Numbered from the stretch's first letter, positions 43,392 through 54,600 are shown. The stretch is 64,000 nucleotides of DNA from Locusta migratoria (GCA_026315105.1 CM048750.1:260453151-260517150), one strand, 5' to 3'. The notes: generated by a model from the letters alone, not told the origin. Made by a program: numbers and translations.

Positions 43392-43793
43392 GTTGATATG
43401 TACAAGCACATATTGTAATTTTTAAAAATGTTACATTTGGTGTTTGTTGTACATAGGACCAAACCGAAATTTATAGTACTACCTACAGTAGTTTTGTATA
43501 TGGTATGTAAGTAAATATAAGTTCCTGTTAATAGAATAGCGATAACAGTTTCTTGTTTTTAGTGAATTAATTATTGATGATACTTAATAACTTGAATCAG
43601 AGAGTAGTATGTTCTTTATATGCACTAATTAGGTATTAAAATAATGCAGTTGTGACATATATATTAAAAAAGTGTTAGATTGTTTAATAACGAATTTTAG
43701 TTTACGCACTAAAACAAAGTTCAGAAGTTTTTATTTATTGTCTAAATTGACTAGTTCTTTTTACTCTGATTTGAAGTCTAGTTTCATAATTTA
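43392..43793. other. AT-rich DNA, nothing recognised
   Basis: No recognised features up to the mariner terminus. Confidence 0.4.
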
Positions 43794-44506
43794 CGAGGGT
43801 TGGAAAGTAAATAATGCTAGCTATTTATTCACAACCGGCACAAAAGCGTTACATATTTGCACCTGTTATTGTCCTTCAAAGTAGTCACCAGCGTTGTGTA
43901 GAATCCCTTTCCAGCGGTGTGGAAGGCGTAGTATCCCGTTAGCAGAGCCTGTTGATGGTGCGAATACAGCGGTCTACTGCCTGTCGAATCTCTGACTCAT
44001 TTCTGAAGCGAATGTCACGAAGTGGTTCCTTCATGTTCAGAATTAAATGAAAGTCACAAGGACTAAGTCCGGGAAGCATAGTTGATGGTATAGTACGTCC
44101 CAGTCCCATCGACCGAACAGAGCAGCCACAGCTTGCGCTTTATGCGCCCGCGCATTCTGCAAAATGATGGCTGGGTTGCGCAGAAAGTGTTGCCGCTTCT
44201 TCCGCAAAACTAGTCGCAGGTTATGCTCCAAAAAAGCACAGTAATAGTGTGCATTGACGGTCTGCTGTGGAGGATCGTAATGGGTCAGTATAACATCACA
44301 GTCGCACACAAGACTTTCACCACACTGAGGCTCTGACGCCTTTTCGACTTTCGCGGCGACCCATAATGAAGCCATTCATTGGATTGGCGTTTCAGTTTTG
44401 GCTCGTACGATATGGCCCATGTCTCACCCAGTGTTAAGATTCGACGTAAGAAAGCTTCATAGCGCTCCAAGTGCGTCTGAACAGCGTCGTAACGCAACCA
44501 TTTCCG

Positions 44507-45640
44507 TCAATTCCGATCTCAAATCGATTCCATATTTCTGGATTTCCGGAAGGCTTTTGATACTGTACCCCACAAGCGGCTTCTAATGAAATTGCGTGCT
44601 TATGGAATATCTCCCCAATTGTGCGATTGGATTCACGATTTCCTATCAGAAAGGACACAGTTCGTTGTAATTGACGGTAAGTCATCGAGTAAAACAGAAG
44701 TGATATCTGGCGTTCCACAGGGAAGCGTTATTGGTCCCCTACTCTTCCTCGTGTTTATAAACGATTTAGGAGATAATCTGTATAGCTCCCTTAGACTGTT
44801 CGCGGATGATGCTGTCGTTTATCGGTTAGTGAAGTCAACAGAGGATCAAAAGCAACTGCAAAGCGATTTAGACAAAATTTCTACATCGTGCCAAAATTGG
44901 CAATAGACACTAAATAAAGAAAAGTGTGAAGTAATACACATGACCACTAAAAGAAATCCGCTGAACTTCAATTACGCGATAAATCAGTCAAACCTTAAGG
45001 TCGTAAATTCTACCAAATACCTAGGAGTTACAATTACGAACAACTTTGACTGGAGAGAACACACAGAAAATATTGTGGGGAAGGCGAACCAAAGGTTACG
45101 TTTCATTGGCAGAACGCTTAGACGATGCACCAGCTCCACCAAAGAGACTGCCTACATCACACTTGTGCGTCCTCTCTTGGAGTACTGTTGCCCCTTGTGG
45201 GACCCTCACCAGGTGGGACTGACGGAAGATATTGTGAAGGTTCAGAGAAGGGCAGCTCGTTTTGTTTTATCACGTTACGGGGGGGGGGGGGGGGGGGGGG
45301 GAAGCGTCACGGAAATGTTGCACGAATTGGGGTGGAAATCATTAAAAGAAAGACGTTATTCATTGCGGCGTGATCTGTTTGCGAAGTTTCAATCACCGAC
45401 TTTTAGTTCTGAATGTGAATATATTTTGCTAGCACCCACCTACTTAGGGAGACATGACCATCCCAATAAAATAAGAGAAATCAGATCGAAAACGGAACGA
45501 TTTAGGTGTTCTTTCGTCCCGCGCGCTATTAGAGAATGGAACGGTAGAGAAAAGTTATGAAGGTGGTTAATGAACCCTCTGCCAAGCACTTAAATGTGAT
45601 TTGCAGAGTATCGATGTAGATGTAGATGTAGATGTAGAAT
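44507..45640 (+). pseudogene. CR1-like LINE inserted in a mariner
   Basis: RT from the region before GVPQG: LSERTQFVVIDGKSSSKTEV, ISGVPQGSVIGPLLFLVFIN, LRLFADDAVVYRLVKSTEDQ, then KANQRLRFIGRTLRRCTSST, YCCPLWDPHQVGLTEDI and a C-terminal AIREWNGREKL. A stop at 44904 (tag for W/T) and a G23 run at 45279-45301 disrupt the frame. It ends in (GATGTA)n. 5'-truncated; its endpoints match the break in the mariner. Confidence 0.9.
45279..45301 (+). repeat. Poly-G tract, 23 bases, within LINE coding region
   Basis: Replaces the short G run in the SRYRGDSVTEM codons of the related LINEs. Could fold as a G-quadruplex or be an assembly artefact. Confidence 0.9.
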
Positions 45641-46242
45641 CCATCCTGATGCAATTTTTCGCATGCCCAGGCGTTCCTTTAGCATGCGAAGCATAGTCGT
45701 ATGCGCTAATCCGGTTTTGCGAGCGAGCTCACGAATCGTCTGGCGTAGATCACTGTCTACTAACGCAGCAACAGTATGCACTTCTTCTTCAGAGACGCTA
45801 AAACGACCTGCCCGATGCATGTCTGCCACAGTTAACGACCTTCGTTCAAGACTTTTATCCAACGTGCCATTGTTCTGTACGACAATGCCGACTCCCCACA
45901 TGCCTCTTGAAGACTTTGATGACACTGTCGTGCTGTACGACCTGTGGCCCATTGAATTTTGATCCAACTCCATTGTTCTAGTTTCGGAAACATAGTGATA
46001 CCGTTACGTTAGACCATTCGCTCACGAGTTACTGTTTTCCTCGATTGTGTGCACGCCGGTTACGTGAGACGGGCGAGTCCATTTGCTCGGAGGTAAGGTA
46101 GGTATGTCAACGACGTGTGCTATCAGCGACAATAGTATATTCCACTGCATAGTGTCTCCACAGCAGTGTTGCCACTGTTTAAGTTCCAGCCCTCGTATTT
46201 CGTAACTTTAACAGGCATTATCACGAAAATGACTGACAATCA

Positions 46243-46435
46243 GCTGGCCGCAGTGGCCGAGTGGTCTGCGGCTTGCCAGTCACGGTCTGCACCGTCACTG
46301 CGGGTTCGAATCCCCCCTCGGGCATGGATGGTTGTACCGTCTTTAGTATAAGCTAGTTCATAAGTAGTTTGTAAGTTTAGGGACTGATGACCCCGTAGTT
46401 AAGTCCCATAAGCTCTACAAACATTTGAACATTTT
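46243..46435 (+). repeat. SINE type A with target duplication
   Basis: Head GGCCGCAGTGGCCGAGTGGT, B box GCGGGTTCGAATCCCC. TGACTGACAATCA flanks it (46230-46242, 46436-46448). Confidence 0.93.
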
Positions 46436-46774
46436 TGACTGACAATCAATAATCAACATCAGATGTCTTGTGCTGAGAATACGTCACATATGTAATTTAA
46501 TCAGGAGATAATACACTTGCGATATTTGAGGTCTGAATATTAGTACATGTAAATGTAAGGAAACCAAATCAAGGTATTTAAAGGGGGACGTACATGAAAA
46601 TGACAGAAATTGTAAAAGAAAATTATTGCTTCTTCACTTACCACATAGTATTGAAATTTCAATTACCAAATATTACGTTCCAATTCTGCTTCCAAGTGCG
46701 AAAAAAATAATAATTTGTAATAGCTTGCACAGGGCCACGGCCCCATCTTGTTCTTCATTCTCTCGTATTATCTA

Positions 46775-47731
46775 CTAGCTGAAAACCCGGCGTTGCCCTG
46801 AGTTATACTTTTCCTGTCCAGTCTCTCTCTGTCCATCTCCTTTTTATCAAAAAACATGTTACATTCATCAGAGAATATATAAAAAATGATAAATCACACG
46901 TAAAAATACACTCGTTTCGAAGAATCCAATCACGAAATTCAACAATAGTGATTGTAATAATATTACAGGTCACTTTATATAATGCGCGAAACGTCCAATC
47001 CATTTTTTAAAAGAGATGTATTAAAATAAATTCCTTTTATACTGCTTCATTTATATTTCTTTATTCGTATGCTTATCCTTACAGAGAAAGAGCGGAAGAC
47101 ATTGTAGCACGCACAGACCAAGGATATGGTCTGTGCCATCACGTTTCGCTGTATGTAACCTCAGTCGCAAACGTCATCGCTGGCCTTCAGTCCGAATTTT
47201 TAATAATTTGACGAATTTCAACCACCATATCTTCCACCCCCTCATAGCTATCGGCATGGAACTGCTATGGTGTACAACGGGAGACTTCGGACAACAATTA
47301 CACACAGACCATTCGTTTGCGTTCTGTAGTTTTCGCTGCAGAGCGATATATTAACACACACACACACACACACACGCAGGTAGAATTATATATACACCGA
47401 TAACTTTGCATCCCAATACAATCCACCCTTTTATCATTATCAACCCTCAAGCAACAATGCAACCAATAGTACCATTTTCAAAGAGTAAATATAATTTTCA
47501 AAGAGTAATGATTGTTCCTCATTTCTGCGTCTGCGTCTTGTCATTCGGACGTGATAAGCGTACACCGAACAGACATTCACATTAATATATAGCTATCCGA
47601 TCGCCATAAAACCGTGCCTAAAGCCTTCCTCGGGTAGACATTAGTAATTGTAAATATTTTTAGCTCTTATGTCTTGTGGTTCAGACGTGATAAACGTACA
47701 CCGAACAGACATTAACGTTTATAGATATAGA
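46775..47731 (-). mobile_element. Helitron with a chimeric 3' end
   Basis: Minus strand: starts TCTATATCTATAAACGTTAA like the copies at 9290-10655 and 21154-22166, and shares their body (GTTCGGTGTACG twice, CA run at 47353-47374, the AAATCGTTTT region). It ends instead with CAACGCCGGGTTTTCAGCTAG split as CAACGCCGGG and TTTTCAGCTAG, the terminus of the 1911-3029 family. Inserted between A and T. Confidence 0.75.
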
Positions 47732-47859
47732 TTTATGCCGCGTTCTTTTTTTTTCAGGTTTCTGCAGTCACAACGCAGGAAACGTTAGTATACTACATCA
47801 ATAAGGCTATGGAACAACATCTCTGCTGCTGATTTTGTATTCTTTAGTTTGGTTCTAAT

Positions 47860-48188
47860 GAAAGTTACAACTCACCGATTTCGAAACGTTGCCGTAAAAC
47901 AACGTTTGTTTCCACAACTGTTGTAAAAATTGCTGCATATCATGCTTGTTTAGTTTTAACAGTGGTAATCTTGGAAGAATAAAAATTATACATAGGTCAG
48001 GATTTCATCCAGGAACTTTGACATATTCAGTACTGAAGGATATAGATGACAAAAGAGTTACTGTGTCTGATATTACAGCCAATAAAATAGAACAGCAGGT
48101 TAACCAAACAAGACAAGCAAAGAAGAGACTGCTTGCAGATGAAGAGGAGAATGTATATGGCTTGCTCTACTTCACACAGAGAACGTAA
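47860..48188 (+). pseudogene. Decayed transposase-like C terminus
   Basis: With one frameshift the region reads KTTFVSTTVVKIAAYHAC, then FSFNSGNLGRIKIIHRSGFH and PGTLTYSVLKDIDDKRV, and ends KRLLADEEENVYGLLYF before the stop. The layout FN-x-G...G-x-x-PG...D-x-x-R...basic...EEE...YG resembles C termini I associate with arthropod DNA-transposon proteins. I cannot name the superfamily with confidence. Confidence 0.35.
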
Positions 48189-48189
48189 T

Positions 48190-49170
48190 ACATGATACAA
48201 ACATTATCAAATCTTTGGTTCAATTTTCCTGTAACTTACGTCGTGGTAATTTTATGTACCATTTTGTCACAAACTACAGAAGGTAGAGAAATGAAATTTG
48301 GTATGTGACTAGTCAGTACTACAGTGCAAAATTCAATGAAAGGAATTTCAATTTCAGTAAAATACTAAGTCATTTATGATAAAATATATTACATAAATTT
48401 TAGATATTATTTTTTGGGGAAATTTAGAGACCTATAAAAATTGAACAAAAGATGACATCAAAATTTTGTTCCACAGATATCTGTAATTATTCGGAATGAA
48501 AATAAGTACAAGAATTCATCAATGTTGCTCTTATAATCTTTTTCAAAAAAGGAAATTTGTAATTACATTGTTAAGAAATCAATTGTTAATAAGTAAAGAT
48601 GTAGAAGACAAATAAACATGAAACTTTATGTACATATGCTCCTAACTTTCCTTAATAACTTTACCGAATTTGGAGTGACTATCTTTAAAAATTAGATTTT
48701 TATAAAATACTTTTCAAAATACCGCAGTTTCGTGTACATCCCCCCTCAAGGGGAGTCGTACCGCCCTACCTCGACAATGTTAAATTGGCTGTGTAAATGC
48801 CCCGTTTTCTGAGGAAGTGTTGAGTATATAAATGTGATGTTTTTATCACATGTTCTCGCATGTTTTGTGACTGTGTAGGTCTACAATCATTTTAAAATAA
48901 CAGCTGGAAGATAAGTTTTTTTCCAAAAACATGTAATTTTTTGTGTAAATTTTCATAATTTTAATTTTTTGAATTTTAACGATTACAGTAAATACTACTA
49001 AAGTAGAACTACATCATCATTGTACTATCTATGTTATGTGGTACATAAGTCATTGATGCACATTCAGATCTTTCTGAGAAAACTAGGCATTCATACTGAA
49101 AAATGTCATTTTCAGAAAATTGTGTTTAAAGAAAAAAATTTAATATACAGCCAACTGTTACAGAATATAT
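48190..49170. other. AT-rich DNA with remote element sequence
   Basis: GAAATTTGGTATGTGACTAG at 48291-48310 and the right TIR at 48730-48746 belong to the surrounding element. The remainder to 49170 shows nothing recognised. Confidence 0.35.
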
Positions 49171-49174
49171 GTTA

Positions 49175-49400
49175 TAATCATCCTGGATGGTAGTCCTCCT
49201 CTCCTCCTTCATCTTCCTGGCCCAGTGCTGCCTTCCTTCTCCTGGATCTGGTTTCTTTTGACATCTTGATTGTTGCAATCTCTGCCTTCATAACTCACAG
49301 TTGATTCATGCCCATCGCACTTTTAGTGCTGTTGTAACCTTTATGTCTTCCAGAAAGCCTTCATTAAAAGTAAGAACCGCATCAAAACCACGAAGTTCAA
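49175..49400 (-). pseudogene. Second decayed transposase-like C terminus
   Basis: Minus strand, two frames: VPRRSVFELRGFDAVLTFNE then GFLEDIKVTTAL, and after a frameshift KMSKETRSRRRKAALGQEDE ending EGGEEDYHPG and a stop. It has the same architecture as 47860-48188 (FN-x-G, basic stretch, acidic stretch, Y-x-PG), in the opposite orientation. Confidence 0.35.
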
Positions 49401-49573
49401 AAACTGACCTTCTAGGAACCACAGAAACTAAAACACGGCTAGTAGATAACTATTGTTGTCAAACACAAACAAATTATTCTACATTTGTGTGGCCTTAATG
49501 TCCGTAGTTGCTTTCATAATTATGAATAGCAGTGTTTGTCTATCTTTGCAACTACGATAAAAATGCGATTTTT

Positions 49574-49624
49574 CTCACCAGACGTGTTTCGTTTTAATGA
49601 CAGTAAAACATCTTCAGTGGTCTG
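49574..49624 (-). ncRNA. Hammerhead-like motif with full consensus core
   Basis: Minus strand: ACCA, CTGAAGA, T, GTTTT-loop-AAAAC, GAAAC, AC, GTC, TGGT. Both core strands (CTGANGA and GAAA), a 5-bp stem II, a two-base-pair stem III with AC/GT and the cleavage-site C are all present. The flanking ACCA/TGGT pair as stem I. The only departure is one extra T between the core and stem II, which every copy in this window shares. Confidence 0.55.
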
Positions 49625-49865
49625 TAATAATAGAAATCTACAGATTGTTTTGTTTTTAGATCGAAAACAGTTCGTTAACGGAACATGAAAAGTAGGCCCA
49701 ACGTTTTGTTACTTATGGAAAATTTGTCTTGTTTTCGCTTCACATCATAGAATGCCGATCTGTTACACGCAGTACCGCCATTTTTTTCATGTTGTGTTAT
49801 TGTTTTTCCACTACTTCCACTGTCACTTTTGCACTGCCCATAATTGTTTGTCACAGATCAGACGT

Positions 49866-49869
<4 letters not shown>

Positions 49870-49902
<33 letters not shown>
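49870..49902 (+). repeat. Poly-T tract, 33 bases
   Basis: Uninterrupted T33. Could be the reverse-strand tail of a retroposed sequence to its right. The frames across it (poly-Phe) are artefacts. Confidence 0.9.
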
Positions 49903-49903
<1 letters not shown>

Positions 49904-50308
49904 TTTCAGTCTGCACAGTGTGTTATTGCAGTGTTGCCAGTGTTGTTTATTTATTTATTTAATTTTATTATTATTGTTATTATTATTCGTGGGGGGGTTG
50001 AGTAGTAGGGAAAAGATGACTGAATGGTGAATGTACAGTTCAAAGAGTTAATGAAAAGCACCACTAGAGTAGGCAACTTACGAAACGGACAAATCTGTAG
50101 GAAACATAAGAAATCACAGCCTTCTAGACTATATACTTCCAAAGAAAAATTCCAATAATCGAAACGATGGAAAACAAAATTCTCAAAAAGGTCAGTGCAT
50201 GATTGTTTTCAAATGTTTATTTAAATTAATAAATACTCGAATATTTCAATAAAACCAACACCAAATTAAACATAAACAGTATACATGTGAGATTTCGACA
50301 GTTTAGAC

Positions 50309-51590
50309 CATCGGTCGGCAACTAGCGGACAGCGGTCCAGGTCCGGACCGCAGAAGGCCAAAAACGGGGCCGCCAAAAGTGTTTTTAAAAGTTTAGGTTG
50401 CATACTCAAATTACTAAGAAAAGTTTTTTCTGTAAATAATTCGTATAAGAGCCACCTTTACGTCATTTACAGAATTTTAAAATCAACTCTTAATAATTAG
50501 AAAACTTCATGATTATTATAGGTAGATTAAATAAATAGTTTTCACATATGCAACGCCGGAGAGTACACTGATGAGCGGTAGCAGAAGGGAGCAAGCTCGC
50601 AAATGATCCGCATACTTCATCCTCTAACATTCTCTCAAACCTTTATTTAAGCTGACGACAATAAAAGTAGTTTTTACGAACTTCTGCAGAAGTCGCCTTT
50701 GCTAAGTCATGGCACTCAATGAATCATTTGACATAGTTGGTGAAGAACAAAAGTCCATTTTCGTGCGATATTTTTATAATGATGGCAATGAGTTTAGGGG
50801 GGATGGGGGGTTGGAATTACTAACAAGGCAAGACTCGTGGATAAGATTTATTCCATTCTTTTGATGATTTCATAACAAAATCAAACATTGTGACTACGTA
50901 GGCTTTCCCGGCGTAATGATTCATAATATTCTTCTCGGGGTTTCCTGCCGGATCAAAACGTCATCTGGACACAATATTTCGGCGGTCCACCTGGCCGCCA
51001 TCCTGAGGTAACAGTGCTGGTACACCGACTCAGTCTCGGCGAGTCGGTGTACCAGCCCTGTCACCTGAGGATGGCGGCCAGGTGGACCGCCGAAATATTG
51101 TGTCCAGATGACGTTTTGATCCGGCAGGAAACCCGAGGAGAATATTATGAAAATCAAACATTAGTTATGATAAAATGGTGTTTCAACTAGAGGGGCCCCA
51201 GCGAAGATCGACAAAGAAAAAGGACTAGTAAAGAGAATCAAAGGCCAGAAAGCTAGCCAACTATCTTATCAGTGCATAATTCACCAGGCAGCACTTTGTG
51301 AAAAAACTTAGTGCGACTCTGGAAGAAGTGATGCACAGGTTGACCAAGCTGATTAATCTTATGAAGTTTCATTCTTCTCTTCAGCATAGACAGATCAAAC
51401 AGAGTGCGATTCGGCGCATTCTGTGACTTTTTCTGGACTTTTAATACAAATATGCCTGCATGTTGTATGTAATTTTATTTTGTGAGGAAAAATTAAAATA
51501 AAAGAAAGGAATATCAGGTTTTACTTTTGGACCTCGATAAACGTTATCATAAGTATCCGGACCCCATCTAAGAATACTTGCCGACCTCTG
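50309..51590 (+). pseudogene. hAT element, decayed transposase, split by a foldback
   Basis: Ends CATCGGTCGGCAACTAGCGG and (minus strand) CAGAGGTCGGCAAGTATTCT, with flanks GTTTAGAC (50301-50308) and GTTTCGCC (51591-51598), a 6/8 match to an 8-bp duplication. Translated remnants at 51235-51400 (CIIHQAALCEKT-like and LEEVMHRLTKLINLMKFHSS) match the C-terminal half of hAT transposases related to GTF2IRD2/ZBED-type domesticated genes (the C-IHQ-LC block, then the N..R....HRQF block). Many frameshifts. The foldback 50890-51149 interrupts it. Confidence 0.6.
50890..51149. mobile_element. Foldback retroelement with two hammerhead-like motifs
   Basis: 260-bp insert flanked by perfect AAAATCAAACATT (50877-50889, 51150-51162). 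The arms are near-perfect inverted copies around GTACACCGACT / AGTCGGTGTAC. Each arm has CTGAGGA (fits CTGANGA), a T, the 5-bp stem GGCGG/CCGCC and GAAA. CAC before the core can pair with GTG after AATATT as stem I. The minus-strand copy keeps the T between A and the stem. Inserted inside a hAT element. Confidence 0.7.
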
Positions 51591-51627
51591 GTTTCGCCGG
51601 TAAGACTGCTCTTACAAAAAATAGAAC

Positions 51628-51667
51628 AAATAAATAAATAAATAAATAAAATGTTGTTGTTGTTGTT
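51628..51667 (+). repeat. Microsatellites (AAAT)n and (GTT)n at the RTE 3' end
   Basis: (AAAT)n at 51628-51651 runs into (GTT)n at 51652-51667. The GTT run is the 3' tail of the minus-strand RTE that follows, as also seen at 61110. Confidence 0.85.
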
Positions 51668-54600
51668 ATGGTCTTCAGTCCAGAGACGGGTTTGATGCAA
51701 CTCTCCACCCTACTCTATCCTGAGCAAGCCTTTTCATCTCCTCATAAGAACGGCAACCCACATCCCCTTGAATCTGCTTACTATACGCGTCTCGTGGCCT
51801 CCCTCTGCGATTTTTACCCCACACACTTCCCTCCAATGCTAAATTTACGATTCCTCGATGTCTAAGAATGTGTCCTACCAAGCGATTCCTTCTTTTAGTT
51901 AGGGTATGCCAAAAATTCCTTTCTTCTCGCCAATTCTGTTCAGTACCTCTTCATTAGTTATGTGATCTACCCACCTAATCTTCAGCATTCTTTTGTAGCA
52001 CCACATTTCAAAAGCCTCTATTCTCTTCCTGTCCGCACTGCTTATCGTCCAGGTTTCACTCCCGTACAAGGCAACACTCCACACAAATGCCTTCAGAAAA
52101 GACTTCCTTACACTTAAATTAATATTCGATGTTAGCAAATTTCTCTTTCTCAAAAATGCTTTTCTTCCCATTGCCATTCCGCATTTTATATCCTCTGTAC
52201 TGCGACGATCGCATGTTATTTTACTACCCAAGTAACAAAACTCATCTACCACCTTCATTGTTCGTTACCTAATCTAATTCCTTCAGCATCGCCTGATTTT
52301 CTAAGACCGCATTCCATTATTTTTGTTTTGCTCTTGTTAATGTTCATTTTATACGCTCTCTTCAACACACTGTCCATTCCATTCAACTGCTCTTCCAGGT
52401 CCTTTGCTGTCTCTGACAGAATTACAATGTCATCAGCAAAACGCAATTTTTTTATTTCTTCACCCTGAACTTTAATCCCTATTCCAAAATTTTCCTTGCT
52501 TTTCTTCACCGCCTGCTCAATGTACAAATTGAATAACATCGGAGAAAGGCTTCAACCCTGTCTTACTCGCTTCCCAACTGATGCTTCCCTTTCATGCCCT
52601 TCGAGTCTAATAACTGCGGTCTGGCTTTTGTACAAGTTGTAGATAACTCTTCTTTCCCTGTATTTTACCCCTGCTGACTTCAAAATTTGAAAGAGTGTAG
52701 TCCAGGCAACATTGTCAAACGCTTTCTCCAAATCTACAAAGGTTAAAAATGTAGGTTTGCCATTCCTTAATCTATCTTGACGTAATGTAAGTATTGCCAG
52801 CCGGGTTCCTACGTTCCTCCTGAATCCAAACTGATCTTCCCCTAGGTCAGCTTCTACCAGCTTTTCCATTCTCCTGTAGATAATTCGTGTTAAAATTTTG
52901 CAACCATGACATAACAAACTGATGGTTCTGTAATTTTCACACCTGTCTGCACCTGATTTCTTTGGAATGGGGATTATTACATTTTTCTTAAAGTCTGATG
53001 GCATTTCGCCTGTCTCATAGATCCTACGCACCAGTACAAATAGTTTTGTCATGGCTGGCTCTCCCAGAGACTTTAGTAGCTCTGAGGATATGTCATCTAC
53101 TCCTGGGGCCTTGTTCCGACCTAGGTCTTTCAAGGCTCTGTCAAATTCATCTCTCAGTATGGTATCTCCTATTTCATCTTGATCTACTTCCTCTTCCCTT
53201 CCTAAAACATCGTCTCTAAGTTCATTTCCTTTGTAGAGCTGCTCTATATACTCTTTCCACCTTTCAGCTTTCCCTTCTTTGCTGAGAACTGGTTTCCCAT
53301 CTGAGTTCTTGATATTCGTAGAGTTGCTTTTCTTGTCCCCAAATGTCTCTTTTATTTTCCTGTAGGCGGTATCTACTTTTCCCCTTTTAATAAATTCTTC
53401 TACAGATTTGCATCTGGCTTCTAGCCACTCCTGCTTAGCCATTTCCTGTCAATCTCATTTCTTAGTCGTCTGTACTCCATTTTGCCTGTTTTATTTACTG
53501 CATTTTTATATTTTCTCCTTTCATCAATTAAATTTAGTATTTCCTGTGATATCCAAGGATTTTTGTAGGTCTTGCCGTTCTACCTATTTTGTCCTCTGCT
53601 GCCTTCACTATTTCATCTCTCAATGCTACCCATTCCTCTTCTTCTGTTTTATTCCCCCCTGTTTCTGTCAATTGTTGCCTAAATCTCCCTCTGAAATTCT
53701 CCAGAACTTCACTTTCCTTCAATTTATCTAAGTCCCATCTCCTTATTTTCCTACCTTTCTTCAGTTTTTTCAGTTTCAGCCTACAGTTCATGACTAACAA
53801 GTTATGGTCAGAGTCTATATCTGCCCCTGGGAATGCCTTACAGTTTATAACCTGGTTCCGGAATCTTTGTCTTACCATTATAAAATCTATCTGATACCTT
53901 CCGGTGTCTCCTGGTCTCTTCCATGTATACAACCTTCTTTTGTGATTCTTAAACCACGTGTTTGTTACGATTAAATCATGTTCCGTGCAAAATTCTCCCA
54001 GGCGACTTCCTCTTTCATTCCTTCTGCCCAGTCCATATTCACCTACTACTTTTCCTTCTCTTCCTTTTCCTACTACCGAATTCCAGTCTCCCATCACAAT
54101 TAAGTTTTCCTCTCCCTTAACTGTCTGAATGATTTCCTTTAGCTCCTCATATATTTCTTCGATCTCCTCGTCATCGGCAGAGCTAGTTGGCATATAACCT
54201 GTACTACTGTTGTCGGTGTTGGCTTTGTATCTATCTTGACAATGATGATGCGATCACTGTGCTGCTCATAGTAGTTTACCCGCATTCCTATTTTCTTATT
54301 CATTATCAGTCCTACTCCTGCGATACCCCAAACTGATTTTGTATTTATAATCCTGTACTCACCTGACCAGAAATCCTGTTCATCCTGCCACCGAACTTCA
54401 CTAATCCCCACTATATCTAACTTCAACCTATCCATTTCCCTTTTTAAATTTTCTAATTTTCCTATTCGATTAAGGGATCTAATATTCCACGCTCCGACCC
54501 GTAGAATGCCAGTATTGTCTTTCTTGATGATCACATCCTCCTGAGTAGTCCCCGCCCGGAGATCCGACTGGGGGACTATTTTACCTCCGGAATATTTTAC

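Larger units (their letters stand above)
43794..46195 (-). pseudogene. Mariner element, split by a CR1-like LINE
   Basis: Ends CGAGGGTTGGAAAGTAAATA and (minus strand) CGAGGGCTGGAACTTAAACA, each bounded by TA (43792-43793, 46196-46197), the Tc1/mariner target. The minus strand encodes an N-terminal helix-turn-helix region (RRSLTVADMHRAGRFSVSEE, LRQTIRELARKTGLAHTTML, KERLGMRKIAS), then LRRILTLGETWAISYEPKLK (first Asp block altered), VCDCDVILTHYDPPQQTVNA, IILQNARAHKAQAVAALFG (HDNARPH block with the D lost) and a C-terminal LYH..CFPDL stretch. A 1.1-kb CR1-like LINE occupies 44507-45640. Inactive. Confidence 0.88.
46582..48746 (+). mobile_element. TIR element with GGGGGACGTACATGAAA ends (Kolobok-like?)
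   Basis: The left end AGGGGGACGTACATGAAAAT and the right end (minus strand AGGGGGATGTACACGAAACT) are inverted repeats. A TTAA precedes the left end, while the right flank (TCAA) matches only loosely, so the target duplication is unsure. Inside are a Helitron insert (46775-47731) and a decayed protein end (47860-48188). The superfamily is a guess. Confidence 0.45.

Noticed and set aside
49729..50030. Phe-rich membrane-like frames
   Set aside because: Produced by the T33 tract.
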